Shown piece by piece: positions 46,140 through 58,871 of a stretch of DNA of 64,000 bases. The notes beneath the pieces were generated by a model. That model saw nothing but the letters and a program-made list of their open reading frames with translations, ran no database searches and was not told the origin of the DNA. Within the stretch, counting starts at the first letter, position 1. Each line of letters opens with the position of its first letter. The stretch comes from Fallopia convolvulus (Eukaryota; Streptophyta; Magnoliopsida; Caryophyllales; Polygonaceae). The stretch spans positions 50,760,622 to 50,824,621 of the forward strand of contig OZ024734.1 in assembly GCA_964016875.1 (NCBI GenBank), written 5' to 3'. Both the position numbers and the translations under genes were made by a program.

Positions 46140-47519
46140 CCCGCTAAGTACATCGAAGTCAGGTTCGTCCACGAGAATCGAGGTTATGTTTAATTACTAA
46201 ACTAAAACGCAAAAGAAATAGCAAACAGAAGCAAAAAAAAAGCAAACAAACACACATAAAAGGCTCGGTACCGACCTTGTCAGGGTCGGTAACGAGGTAA
46301 ACACGAAGACGAAATCCTAAATAAATTAACGAGACAGAGAGACTCGATACCGATGTGTTGCAGGTCGGTAACGAGGCTACTGGGAATTTGGGTTTGTTCA
46401 CAAGCGAGAGAAAAATCTAGCATTTAAGGTATGCCGTATACCACAACATAATCATGTAATCTAAACGATATGAATCATAAAAATCATGCCTTTAACATAA
46501 GTAATCAACTTTCGTTGAATAAACAAGAAAATCAATCAACTTTCATAAATCAATTCACTTTATCTACTAATTTTGATCCAAAGTTTTCAACTTTCGTTAT
46601 CAAACTTTATCTCGATTCAAGTTTATAACTTTCTCTTTTGATTAAGTCATAAACACGAATTACTTCAACTTTCGTCAAAGCATAAGCACAAACAAGTAGA
46701 AAATAGATAAGAGGCAATCAATTCATTCAATCATATCATCATTCATGCACAACTATGTTGGGTTTTCACCCCAACCCTAGAATAGAGAATTACTCACTCA
46801 TAGTTGAAGAGAAATAAACAAAGTAATTGAAGGAAAATATGACTTGAATTAAAAACTAAAACTTACTTGAATTCAAAACAAACTTGTCTTTTAAAACAAA
46901 CTTAGAACACAAGAAATCTCAAACAATTCTCTTTCTTGCACCCTAAACAACAACCTTCTCTCCCAATCATTTAAACCTTTCGGAAAAACTAAAAACTAGA
47001 GAGAGAGAGAGCCCCAAACTTGTCTAAACAAGGGTATTTATACTAAAATATCTATCTAAAAAGTTTCCTTAAAGATAAAAACTTCTAAACATAAAAGATC
47101 TCAGAATATCTATCATTAATGCACAAAGTCGGTCACGCCTACCGACATGGGGACCTCGGTACCGACCCCGTCAGGGTTGGTAGGACTCTGGAATTTCATC
47201 TCTTGGAAGCCTTGGTACCGACCCATGTAACGAGCTTGGTTTGGACTTGTTTTCTTGCTTTTATTCTTCACTTCTCCTTGGACTTCTCGGGGATTTTCTT
47301 CCATTGCCTTCTCCCATTTCTCCTTAGCATGCCCCTCTCCTTCAATGTCCTCGAATGCTTCAAAACCGCCTCAAAAACTATACAAAAACACCAAACTAGC
47401 GTAGTTTCCATACTTTTCACAAAACATGTAAATTAAGCCAAAAAGATACAAAACACATCTAAACAAGACTAAACAACCTAGAAAAACACACTAAAACAAA
47501 ACTAAAAACATGGACATCA
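46140..47519 (-). mobile_element. probable 3' LTR of the ATHILA-like element (left end not fixed)
   Basis: On the minus strand a purine-rich run (AAGTATGGGG, near 47522-47533) is followed by TGATGTCCATG at 47519, the order polypurine tract then LTR start seen in Tat/Athila elements. A TATAAATAC box lies near 47037-47045. The LTR extends left past the GATTCTCGTGGACGAACC block near 46160-46180, a sequence style common near the 3' end of such LTRs. The exact left boundary and TSD could not be found. Confidence 0.5.
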
Positions 47520-49204
47520 AAATACCCCATACTTGAACTTGCTTGTCCTCAAGCAATCACCAAACATACATCAAAACCATCAACACATCCATCAAGTAAT
47601 AGCCCTTATCAAAAGGCAAATTCAGCACAAGTGAAATTCAGACAAGTGATTTAAACATCATCACACATATTTGAGCAACTAATAAGCACAAGCAATCACA
47701 ATCCAACCTCACAAGGAATATGCGTTTCACTTAACTCTCATGTGTTTAGGCTTTTAGTAACAACTCTCAACTCAATCAAATATGCAAAAACTCATAGAAA
47801 TTGTAACTTATATCACCAATCTCTTCACCAAAGATGTCAAAACAAGTAAAATCATCAAGAGAACTTAGGCTCAATGAAAAACTTCATAGAAGCTTCCATT
47901 CGACCGGGTTGTAATGGGGCTTGATGATAACAAGAAGGCATGGAAATATTTTGTTTTCGCAGTGCTAAAAATCCAGCAATCAAGACTCCTAAACTCTCCA
48001 ACACAACTCATCAAAAATTCTTATAACCAATATACCAAAACTCTCTAAAACATTATGCTCAAACTCTCATTCACCCTTCAAATCCCACTAAAAAGTCTCA
48101 TAAAAAAATAAAGGAATTCTTGGCCTTTTCTTTTATTGCACTGCACTCATCATATTATTTTTTCTTTTTTTTTTCCTGAAATTTTCTTTTCTGCTCTGTT
48201 GGGAAGCTCGGTACTGACCCTACTAGGGTTGGTAACGATGTCACTGTTTTGATTTTTCCTTACTTTTTTTCTTCCCTTATTTCACCACTTACTTGTGCAT
48301 TTCTTTCTTTACCAAGAATCCTTTTTACAACTTTTGATCAACAATGAGACTCCCATTCTACCAAACATACATACCTTCCTTTGAACCAACACACATTACA
48401 CTCAACAAAAACCATCTCAACCAACTAAGTCCTAATCCCCGGATAGGGTCAAGTTTTCATCGGCTAGGAATCAATTTTGTGGAGCTTAAAAATAGGCTTA
48501 TAGGCATAAAAATTGGCTTTAAAAACAAAGGATAACATAAGGGTGAATAAGGATTAATAAGGCTCATGAAAAATAAGTTCTCCATCATATGATCTCGCAA
48601 GTAATGAATTAGAATCTTATATAGGTTTTGAGAAATAGATAACCACGACATTCTCAAGAGATAATATACACATAGAGAGTAAATCACACAAGAAAATCAA
48701 GGCTAAATAAGCTCACAAGGTAGATTTTTGTTGGATCGCAATCAACTCATACCTAGAAGTCATATGTGCTCAATTTCATCATAAGCTAAAAAATCACATA
48801 AAAACATTTTTATGAAAGACTTGAGCTAAACCATTGAAAACATGCTAAAGGATTTACCAGATCATGCAAGTCATTGCCATCATAGAACTGTTAAGACAAC
48901 GTTATCATCCGTCCTAAAATCTTTTTGTGATTTTTTTTCAATTTTTTTCGTTTTTTTTTCATTTCAAGGAAAGCAACTAAACAACTTTAACCAATGAAAA
49001 ACATCAAAGCAAGACATGAAAAACACACAGACAAAAAAAGAGTTTTCTTTTCCTCCCCTACCCCATACTTAAACCGAACAAAGTCCCCACTGTAAGAATA
49101 AAGCAAGGCAAAAAGAAAGAAATAGGGAAAAGAAAACGAACTCATAAGATAAACTTTGAAGTGGCTTGAAAACATCTTTGGACATCCTTGAAAGAGAAAG
49201 ACAC
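47520..49204. other. non-coding internal region of the ATHILA-like element
   Basis: Between the ORF and the presumed 3' LTR. No pol domains are recognisable on either strand. One palindromic motif copy lies at 48207. Homopolymer T runs at 48150-48175 and 48930-48960. Confidence 0.5.
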
Positions 49205-50726
49205 TCAGTAGGGAGGTTGTGGTGATGGTGGGAAGTGGCGCTCCATAGCGATCATAAACTCACAAGTGGACTGCCAGCGCTCATCAGACTGCGCCCAACG
49301 ATCATTAAATGCCTTCCAATGAGACTCGACCACCTTATACCACTGCTCATCAATCTGCCGCTGAGCCTTATAAGACTCATGAAACCGAGTCATCTTGTCA
49401 TACATGTGATACTGGCTCATTTGCAGCATGCCCATCCTCTGAACCATGTCATTAACCTAAGGAGGAGGTGCGGAGCTGGAGCCTTCGCAAGGGTGGTGGA
49501 CTCGATATCCCGGACATTGCTCAATAGAAGCCCCGTAACTGAACCTGTACCCCTCGGTACCGTGCTGTGAGTGATGAAACTGGGGGTCGGTAACGGGGTC
49601 GGAAAGCATGATTATGAGCTCTTTTGGATCGTTAACGTGCCCTCCTGCCCGCACCACCCCCTTGGTATCAAACCCGTAAGGGTCATTTCCGAGCTCCTCA
49701 ACAGCTCGATCGTTGAGCTCCTCGTCCCTCCGAAATCTTGTCACCTTATTCCTCAATGATATATCAGCCTCAAGACCTGGTGTGAGAGGAAAGGGCCTCG
49801 AAGTCCATGTCGTGTACCAGTTAGGAAGGTACAAGAGCTCTAGATTTTCTGCTGTCACATCCACTTGTTGCTCTTCAACCGTTGTCCTAAGCACCCCACC
49901 AATTTTATTGAGAAACCACGATGACGCCAAATAGGTGGTGTCCAACATCTGAGGTGGAGTCCCTGCGGTGTAGAAAGAGAGATCAACCTCGCATGCCCAA
50001 GCAAGCCGGGTAACCATCCCTCCGACGTAAATCTCCTCTGAATTCGCCTCGATGGCCACTACATGCTTGAGCCATTCATACCCCAAATTCATGGATGGGG
50101 GGACCTTGAAAAACATGGTGCGGAGACAAACCACCTCCTTTATCGTTGGCCTTGAAAGCTCCGTCTTGGCCCAAATTATACACCCTAAAACCCGCAAGAT
50201 GATACGAAAGATAGGGTTGACGATGTCCTTGATCGAAAGTGCGCGTATAGGGAAATAAGCGTGACCCATGATGTACCCCCAAGTCTCTACCACCTTGAAG
50301 TCGTTAGGGTCTTTGTAACCATGATACAGGCTAGGGAAATCAAGGAGGGCATTGAGCCCCTCCAAGTTGAAGGCGTAGGGCTTGTTCCCAAGCCAAAATA
50401 TGATTCTTCCCTTTTTTATCTGGGTTGTCAAGTTTTAGCCTAAGAGTGGCTATGAACTCAGCGGAAAGGACTGTGTAGTGCGGGTCGTCAACAGTAAGAA
50501 GATGAGAAGAGCCGATGTGGGCAAATGCTTGTCTGACGTCCCAATAGATGCCAATTTGATGTGCATAGGGCTCGAAAAAGCATCTTGTATTGTGAGGTTT
50601 TCCGATCACAATGTTGAACAAGTTCTCCTCCCTATCATAATGTAGCTCGGCCTCTATTGTTGGTGGGGGACTAGGCTTTCTGGCCCTCTTGCCTGATCGC
50701 TTATTGGCTCTGCTTGAGCTTTCCAT
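49205..50726 (-). pseudogene. ATHILA ORF1-like retrotransposon protein, disabled
   Basis: Three adjoining minus-strand frames form one former ORF. 50340-50726 encodes a basic start (MESSSRANKRSGKRARKPSP) and a compact middle. 49457-50431 continues in another frame (KGRIIFWLGNKPYAFNLEGL, then RALSIKDIVNPIFRIILRVL, then IYVGGMVTRLAWACEVDL). 49205-49447 follows in the same frame after an amber stop at 49457-49459 and encodes a Gln/Met-rich, probably coiled-coil tail (MVQRMGMLQMSQYHMYDKMT). The middle fits the pattern of ATHILA ORF-1 family proteins (Pfam PF03078 style: WG.I.G..Y....S...I..P..R...R.L...I, then I.VGG..T..A). Defects: one frameshift near 50430 and one TAG. It is isolated from any pol gene. 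Family call is moderate. Confidence 0.6.
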
Positions 50727-51730
50727 TTTAATCTTGCATGTTCAAAATTTCCAAGATAATTTTCCACACACAACAAAAGAACCAAATAAACCCATACTTT
50801 GAATTGAATAAACCAACAAAAGAACCAAAACCTCATAATTGCATGCAACATAAGTAGAAGAACAAATCTATTATGCATAATTAATCAACCATGAATCGAC
50901 AAATTATATCTTATAAATTCAATTAATGGCAAACAAAAATCAAGTAACAAGTGTTCTGCAAGGGTCCTACCTACAATCCCAAAATTTAGTCCGAGTCGAA
51001 GTTTTCGACTTCATACCATCAAACATCCAACAACAATTCAAGGTAAATAGCATCACAAAGCCTATACTTAACCAAAAACCAACCCAAAACATGCCAAAAT
51101 AGCCAAACATGGTGTAGATCTAGAAAACTCAAGAACAAGCAAATTCACGCTCATAAATTGAAACTAAGTCAACCCTAAACATGGAATACATTGTTCATCA
51201 ATATGCAACACCAATTTGAGGCAAAGAGGCAAGAATTTTAAGCACCAAAATTTCGACCTAGATCTAGATCTAGATATGCAAATCAACCACAAATCACCAT
51301 ATATGCTCAATAAATTCCAAATCAAGGATTAAAGTTGAGAAAACATATTGAATCCGAGATGTAGATAGAAAATAGAGAAGGTTCGGGGTTGGTAACGAGG
51401 GTGTTTGGATCGGTAACAAACAAGGAAATTTTGCTCGGTATCGGGGTGTGGGATCTCGATTTGGCTGGTGGACTAGTGTGTGGTGTGTGGTTCAGGGGCG
51501 GCGCGAGACAACAACAGTTCGACGGTGTGGCAAGTGGTGCGAGTGTGGGTGAAGGAAAGAGGCTTGGTTGAGAGTAGGTAGAGGTGAAGGAGATAGGGTG
51601 AAATAAAAGAAAATAGAGTATAAATACTTACCTGGAAAACGACGATTATTTTTTTTCGGGTTTTTCTGAAGAGGTCTATACCGACCCTATGGGGGTCGGT
51701 AACGACCCACCAGTAGTTTCACCAAATGTC
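50727..51730. other. non-coding region right of the ATHILA-like ORF
   Basis: It is likely the leader side of the same element; no PBS was found. Two palindromic-motif clusters occur (51386-51440 and 51677-51707), and a GTATAAATAC element near 51618. The region is cut at 51731 by the LTR of the next element. Confidence 0.45.
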
Positions 51731-54543
51731 TGTAACACCCCCTTCCTAGCCTGGAGGTATTACCGCCAGTAACACCGATTAAGACTAAACCGAAGCTACC
51801 CAAGGCTTTAAACTGACTAAACAAACTAAAAACAAGGTAAATGAAACCATTTGAAAACCTAACAAACTTAAGTTGAATATTACAGCGGAAAAACACGTAA
51901 AAGGTCTTATACAAACCTTAAAAGAATAAATAAATAGAACAACCTTCTATTTAAACAAAATCTTCATCAAGTCTTCCTTGAGTTCTTATTTCTGAAACTC
52001 AGCTTCGCTTTGAAGTAGTTCAATCATGATCTTCAGTCAAGTATAGCCATTGGAAACCTTTCTTCAACTTCTGGAGCTTCAAACCTCTGAATCCACCTCT
52101 TGAATCAACTTCCAAGAAGAACCTGATGTATCGTATACAACGGTGAACACCAGCCGACCATATAAAAGAAAAGAAAATGGACGGGTTAGTCTAATGAAAG
52201 ACTAGCAAGCGGAGAATCTAACTTGGTTCTTATGTTTGTAACTAAACATATTGGCATCCAAATCCGAACAGACTCGGATTATGATCCAATAGTTAGTAGT
52301 CTTATAGAGAACAAGAAGGAGACTCGCATAATCAAGAGAGAGAACACCACCGCTTGTGGTTTCTTTTAAGAAGCATAAACAATTGTTGTGAACTCATATA
52401 AATCACAAAACATTTTGAAAAGCCTCCATCGACTATTCAGATTAACTTAATCAAAGTTTGATTAAGAATCATTCATAACCGGAAGCAAGAATGGGCTTCC
52501 GACTGGACGAACCATTCAGGTATATTAATGTGCCTAACGCACTTATCTTAAATTACTTTCAAAACTTTTCACAACCAAGTTGGTGTCTTTTAATCGGCTC
52601 GAACTACGATCGGAATATTCTGGTATTGTAGAGATCATCGGAGTATTTCATCCATGGTAATCTACCCTGTACCAAGATCACAAGACTTAAGCTATCCTTG
52701 ATCTTTCATTTGCATATGGTGAGGTAGAGATAGAGAGGCCTATTACCCTGTCATCTACACTACACCGTGCCAAACTTGCCCTTAGCTAGAGTGCGCATCA
52801 CCCCTCTCATACGAAGAGCAGGGGAAGAGTCATGACCCACCATTAGGATTAGGCCCCTCCTAATGTAATATTGTTTTAAAGAGAGGATATGGAACCACGT
52901 TCCCCTCCCTGAAACTACCTTAATTCAATAACAATGTTTCAGCGTGAGACAACATCCAAGGTCACCCATAACGGACCTAAATCCAGTTCTACCGCAAAAC
53001 TGAATAAACAACATGGTCATTATTTCTAACAAATATAACAACCAATCATATTTTATTAAGCAAACAAGTTGTTCCCAACACAAATATTAAATGGGATTCA
53101 ATTCCTCATTTAATAACCATAATGCAAGAGAGAACCGTCTACTTGCCTTAGAAGGCGTGCTCAACGTCCTTAGCAATTCCAACAAGAATCTTTATCATCC
53201 TTCTGACAAATATAACAAAAGTATTTCTCAGCAACGAGCTCACAGAAACACTTCTTAGTTGTATTCTCAACTCCTACAACTTCCTAATCGATAAACGATT
53301 TAATTTCCGAATATCGATATATAATAAATCCTTAGTTATCATACTTCAAGGAGCCATCTTGGCGGAATTATAACTAATAATCAGCTTCACTTTTGAAACA
53401 ATTTTCTAAATAAAAATTGTTCATTAGCAACAGTTCTTAAAGGTGACCAAATCTCGGATCAAACGGATTAACAACGAATCCCGAGTAATTATCCGAAGTC
53501 CTTTACCTGCCAATCGGTGTCAAAACTTGTATTCGCTATAACTGAAGATCCGGACGTCCGTTTTCCGAGCGGTTTGAACTTGTGGGACCGTATCAACGTC
53601 AAGATCATAAAAACCATAAATTTAATTAGCAAATCAGAACCGAAAGGCCCTTACGATGGCTCCGCAACTAACCCGCTAATTAATTTCGATCGTATATACC
53701 TTCACTCGAGCCCATGGCTCGTTTGGCTTGATCCCCGAGCCCAAGGGTGGTCGGGTATTGCCCGGTGGCAGCCCTTGCGGTGGGTGGTGGTCGGAGAAGC
53801 TAACGATCGCCGACGGTAGCCCATAACAAGGCCGAGATATGCCGGCGGTGACGACTTCCTTCTTCCTCCCGAGTTCCGTCGTCCTCCTTGATTCTTCTCT
53901 AGCTTAGTTCCCCTTTTGCACCAGCAACCTAGAGGAAGAAGATGAGGTGATGAGGTGGAGGAGACAAGGATTGCCGGCGGTGATGGAGGTTCGAATTCAA
54001 TCTCCCCGGTTCGTAGTCCTGATTCGCTCTCTTGGACCTTTCCTCTGTTTCGATTCAATTGAGTATACATATCCAAAAAGAAGTTGCGGCTCTTCCTTCC
54101 CCATTAAGCAATTAAGAGACGGTTTAAAAATCAAAACCCATCTCGGAACGGGACTCGCGTTAAAGCGGTAAAATTATGTACCTCGGATGGAAAAACTTAC
54201 TAAATACAAAACGTCCCGTAAATTATGTAGACCAATAAACTCAATTTTACATGATTTTATAATGCTACTTTCAATTTTTAAGGCTTCCTTTCCGTATTTT
54301 CATTCCTTTACAATACATAATTTAAAAGACGGCTTATCCAATAAATATTCTTTTTCCACTGAAAAATCCTAGAATTCACACCGATCCATAAAATCATTTC
54401 TTTGTGATTTTAGGATATCACCAAGAATTTTCTAGGATTTAATCTCCAACCAAATATTGGATTAAACATTAAAACGGACCAAAAATGTTAAAAGGATATC
54501 CGAGAAAAATTCAAAAATATCCTCAAATACCATGGTTATTACA
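51731..54543 (-). mobile_element. 3' LTR of the gypsy element, 2.8 kb
   Basis: TGTAACACCC...GGTTATTACA. It is homologous over its length to the solo LTR at 12325-15236 and to the partial LTR at 62716. It is adjacent to a minus-strand AAGGGGG polypurine tract at 54550-54556. It lacks the CTCGGCCAACAACCGAG repeats of the solo LTR. It ends in short minus-strand frames of no recognised function. Confidence 0.88.
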
Positions 54544-54929
54544 TTAGTACCCCCTTAAAAATGGTTTCATCCTCGAAACCAAGGAGAACTCGGATCACAA
54601 ACAAGGATAGCATAAGTACACATACACACAACCACTACATACCTATACAAAAGTTTGTAGTAGCCCCTTAAAAAAATATACTGTTACTTCTGCGTCAAGA
54701 ACAATCAACCATTGCTTAGTTACCAAACTCCTTCTTTACAACGTTCATTAATTTTAGAAAATGGCTCAGCATTTCCTGTGTTGTTTCTCAAGTCTTTTCT
54801 TTACCTTCATTTTTAGGCCAAGGTAACCTAATCAAAGGTGTTTTTCTTATTCACGATTCAACATGGTCCTTCTTCATAGGGTCATTTGGTTTAATATTCA
54901 TCTTATTATTATTGAGTATATGAGATATA

Positions 54930-55446
54930 TCGAACACATACCATCAAGGAAACATTACGGATATGCACTGATGGTGGCAATGCTAACCAATAAACAAGTT
55001 ACCAGTTCTTTCCAGTATCTCAAAAGATCCAACATAGCGAGCATTTACGTTGTCTCGCATTCCCCAGCGGAATATGCCTTTCAAGGCGGATACCAAAACA
55101 AAAACGTTGTTGTTTACAATGAACTTAACATGCTCTCGCTTTAGCACAGCACACAATTATTGTCGCTTTTGAGCAGTCAGCACCCTTGAACGTGCTAGAG
55201 CGATATCAGCTGTTGTTCTCATGGCCAAATCTGGCCCATGAAGAACCTTGTCAGTAATGTCATTCCAACAAATTGACAACCAACACTTCCAGCCTTACCA
55301 AGCCTAAAAAGAGTCATTTTCTTTATCGTGAAATCAAAATTCTTGTATGTGAATTCACTCAAACTCAAACTACCATTCCAACTCGTGTGGAATCCAGAAT
55401 ACATGTCCTCGGGAGTTTGAATTTGTTTCTTTGCATTACTCATCAC
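54930..55446 (-). pseudogene. gypsy integrase C-terminal relic
   Basis: Successive frames on the minus strand retain integrase landmarks: HTSWNGSLSLSEFTYKNF (family SW...L.LAEF.YN), AGSVGCQFVG (CRSPICW position), TADIALARSRVLTAQKRQ (family T...I..I...L..AQ.RQ) and RDNVNARYVGSFEILERTG (family L..RY.GPFEI..R.G). Stops and frameshifts separate them. No catalytic core is visible, so it is inactive. Confidence 0.75.
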
Positions 55447-58400
55447 TTTGATGAGGGAAGTTAGCGCTAAAAATCAATTTAATCCACAAAGCTTGATGTT
55501 ACTTCTTTCAAGACTTTAGCATGAACCATCCATCTCAATCAGAGATAATAGTCTCTGGAGTTTTTATGAAGATGAAAAACTTCATACATGAACACCTCAG
55601 TTAACTTCTGTACTCTTTAAGTCATCTTAAATGCATTAAAAAGAACAGTCTATGTGAGTTTCGTAACAACCTTCATATTGCATTTTTCTTTCATTAAGTC
55701 TTGAACGACTAATGACAAGAATCCATGGTAACATCTTCCCACTTTCCTTCTGAAATAGAAAGAGACTATAATTCATCTGGTCTTCTATGCTCAATCAAGA
55801 ATTCCAAACAAACCAATCATATCAAAATGAACTTGGTGACATTTCGCTTCATGTCAGACCATCAAAAGTTTTATCTTAAATCCTTATACATTTACTTGTT
55901 CCAGGATGAACTAATTAAGCAAATAAATATGCTTCCTTTGAAATAAGCTTTCAAAGCTCATCAACAACAGATACTCATGAACAGTTTTGAAACCAAGCAA
56001 TCCATAATCTTGAATAACAAATCCCAGTGTCTTACCTTCTTGATCTTCTCCATTGATCTTAAATAATATTACTTTTGCATACTACTTTTCTTTGATCTGG
56101 TCAACAGATTTTGAATAACATCCTAGGGGATTCACACAACCTTGTTGTCATCTGAACTAAACCTTTAGTCCTTCTCAAATTATTTTCTTTACAAGGATTA
56201 CTTAAAATCCTTACTCAATTTCCTTTTTGAGATAAAATCTCAGTATTACTTTAACCAAGAATATGAGATTTATCCAACACATGACAAGATAATAACCTTT
56301 CTTGTCAATTCTTTACATCCTTTTCTCAACCAAAACTCAGCTTGAACATACTGACATTCAAAAGTAGTTATCTCTCTCAACTACTTCAAACTACACTCTT
56401 ACGCATTGCTATACCAGCATATTGGACAATAATACCTTTAGTCCAATAATTTCCAACAAAATTGTCTCCATTGACAATTTTCAGTCTTTTTTATCAAAGA
56501 ACTGTTTAGACTTCACTTAACATTCTAACTTGTTGAGCAACCTAACTCTTAGGATTAAAAACATATCCAAACTCCAAGCCCATTGGAGTTCTACTTAAAG
56601 TCCTCACTTGACTATCATATCTCCAAGAGTTTTAAGTTTTCAAGACAACATGAAAACAAATAACAACTAATGGAGAAATTACTAGTACATCCTTTATTCC
56701 AAAGAAAGGATTACTACAATATCATTCCTTAGAAAGAGTTCCATCCTAGGAGTTCATATCAACTTACTTTCGATAAACATTCCGCTTAAAAGACAATGAC
56801 TTCTTTAGGTCATGAAGTCAAACAAGAAGAACTATTAGCAAACTGCTTAGAGAATTCCAATAATCGTTGATTGAAGAGAATCCCAAACTTTTAGAGAAGT
56901 ACGGAGTTACCCCATGCTCTTCAGAGACCAACATAGATTTGTAAAGAATCTTACTAAATTTCTTTACTTATAATCGAACTGTTTTGGGAAATTTGACCAT
57001 ATTCTTTAAATGGTATAGGATACCAAGGGTATACTAACTCCAATGAGTTTTACCAGATACTAGATATAGAAATTGCCATAATGCAAAAGAAAGCTTGCAT
57101 CTTTTCATCTCAACCAACTTCACTTCAAAAACTCATATAGTTGCAAAACTTATATGATTGCCAAATCATACTAGAAACTATTCTTTAAAACCCAAGGAAT
57201 TATGTGATCTTATTCCACCATGTGATCAGGATGGGGAGATAAAATAAACATAATCCTTTACTGCATTCTCATAGGAATAAGACATGTAATCTTGCCTTAC
57301 CATGTGATCAAGATGGAAGACAAATCACATTCTTACTCACCACCATGAAAACCATAGAAAATTGATTCATAAATCCTTTATAACAAACTATCATTACTTT
57401 TAGAAATTCATACTTGAATTCTATAAAGTCCAAAAAATTTTCTCAAAAGAAAAAATCATGAAACGATCTCAAATATCCTTAAATCATAACAGCTTGATAG
57501 GAACTCGACATAGGTTAGTAACATACTTGCTTAAACTTTGAATACCGCGGAAACAAAGATTAGTTATTTTATGAAGAAATGGGCGCGTCAAGCCAATATA
57601 TCAAATAAAATTGGTGACCTTAATTTCATGATGCTACTAACGTTTTGCCCTAGTTTTGTGCTGACATTTGCACATTAGCTGGCCTTACCAACTTGACCAA
57701 AGTTTCAAATCAAAATTGAGCCTCAAAGGACCTAAGACAATCCAATTCACTTATGCGTACTACATTTCCTTTCGAATGTAATACTTCATTCCTTGCTCAA
57801 GATAGAACCTGGTGGCATTCCTTGACTTTTCTTAATTAGACATACTGCTAGACTTTTATACAATCCCTAGTATTGAGTAATCTCTGTCTAATTTAACTCA
57901 ATCTCAACCCAACTTAATTTCGCAAGTTCAATAAAGAGTTGATCGCTCAAATCCACTTTCTTGCAATCCTTACGGAAATGTGATTCCAACATCTTCATAC
58001 TCACGGAAGATTGTTCGGATGTCATTCTCAACTTGTATGTCTCCTTAAAATACTACTTTAAAGTTATAAAAGCATGATCCATTGACAAAAAAATTTAATA
58101 CTTGAGTTCATCCATTCACAAAACAACAAGTCTTCTGCAAGTTAATATTCACTTAAATCTCGATGTCCAAAAGTGAACTATTAAACTCTTATGACGATTT
58201 AAAGGACTTCCATCCTTTTACAACTTAATCTTCTCAATATAAAAAGTGAACTTTCAAACTTTGCATCTAGTTCAAAACATCCAATCCTTATATCTCTCTA
58301 CATATAAGGAAATTCCTTTAATTTCCAATCTCTTTTAGTAGAAGAATGCACATGACCAAACAAGGTATTCTTAAACCTTTTTCAATTCAACATTGGTGAA

Positions 58401-58871
58401 CAAACTAAACTTCTCCATCATTCCCTTGTCTTCTTACTTAACCATAATGAGATTGCATATACCTTTTCATTAATTTAACTTCAAACCACATTGCAAAGGA
58501 ATAGCTTATGGTTAGGAAGCTTACCGACAGCTTAACAGTCTCACTAGTTCCACCTTAAACATTAGGTTTGACTGATATAAAATCTTCAAAACTCAAACAT
58601 AATTGAAATTATTTTTCAGCGATAAGGTCTAAGCCTTATTGACCACAATATTGAATGATTGATATTTTTCTCCCAACCGTTTAAAATATCAAGACGAACA
58701 TGCCCAAAATCATTCCTTGAATGATCTTCTCAAAACTGAACTTTATCATTTCCATCCTTGAAGAAACATAAGCCAATACCTCTGGCAATTTAGAACATCT
58801 TACTACTGATTCCATTACTAGTCAATTATAGACCTCAAGTCTCTTCTCATTATCTCAAGCTAGGTATCATA
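55447..58871. other. decayed internal region of the gypsy element (RT/RNase H side)
   Basis: By position this should hold RNase H, reverse transcriptase and protease on the minus strand. Stops in all frames are dense, and I could not recognise the YxDD motif or other landmarks with confidence. The sequence is AT-rich, consistent with methylation-driven C-to-T decay. Confidence 0.5.

Larger units (their letters stand above)
46264..51707 (+). repeat. dispersed palindromic motif family GGTACCGACC...GGTCGGTAAC
   Basis: At least eight copies of a hairpin-forming motif, consensus CTCGGTACCGACC, 6-8 nt loop, GGGTCGGTAACGAG, are scattered over 5.4 kb. Positions: 46264-46296, 46343-46375, 47155-47184, 47211-47234 (right arm truncated), 48207-48240, 49553-49598, 51386-51440 (several half copies) and 51677-51707. 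A related GTCGGT...ACCGAC is at 47128-47146. Most arms pair over 9-10 bp. They occur in the LTR, in non-coding internal DNA and, at 49553-49598, inside the element's coding frame. They are absent elsewhere in the window. Confidence 0.8.
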
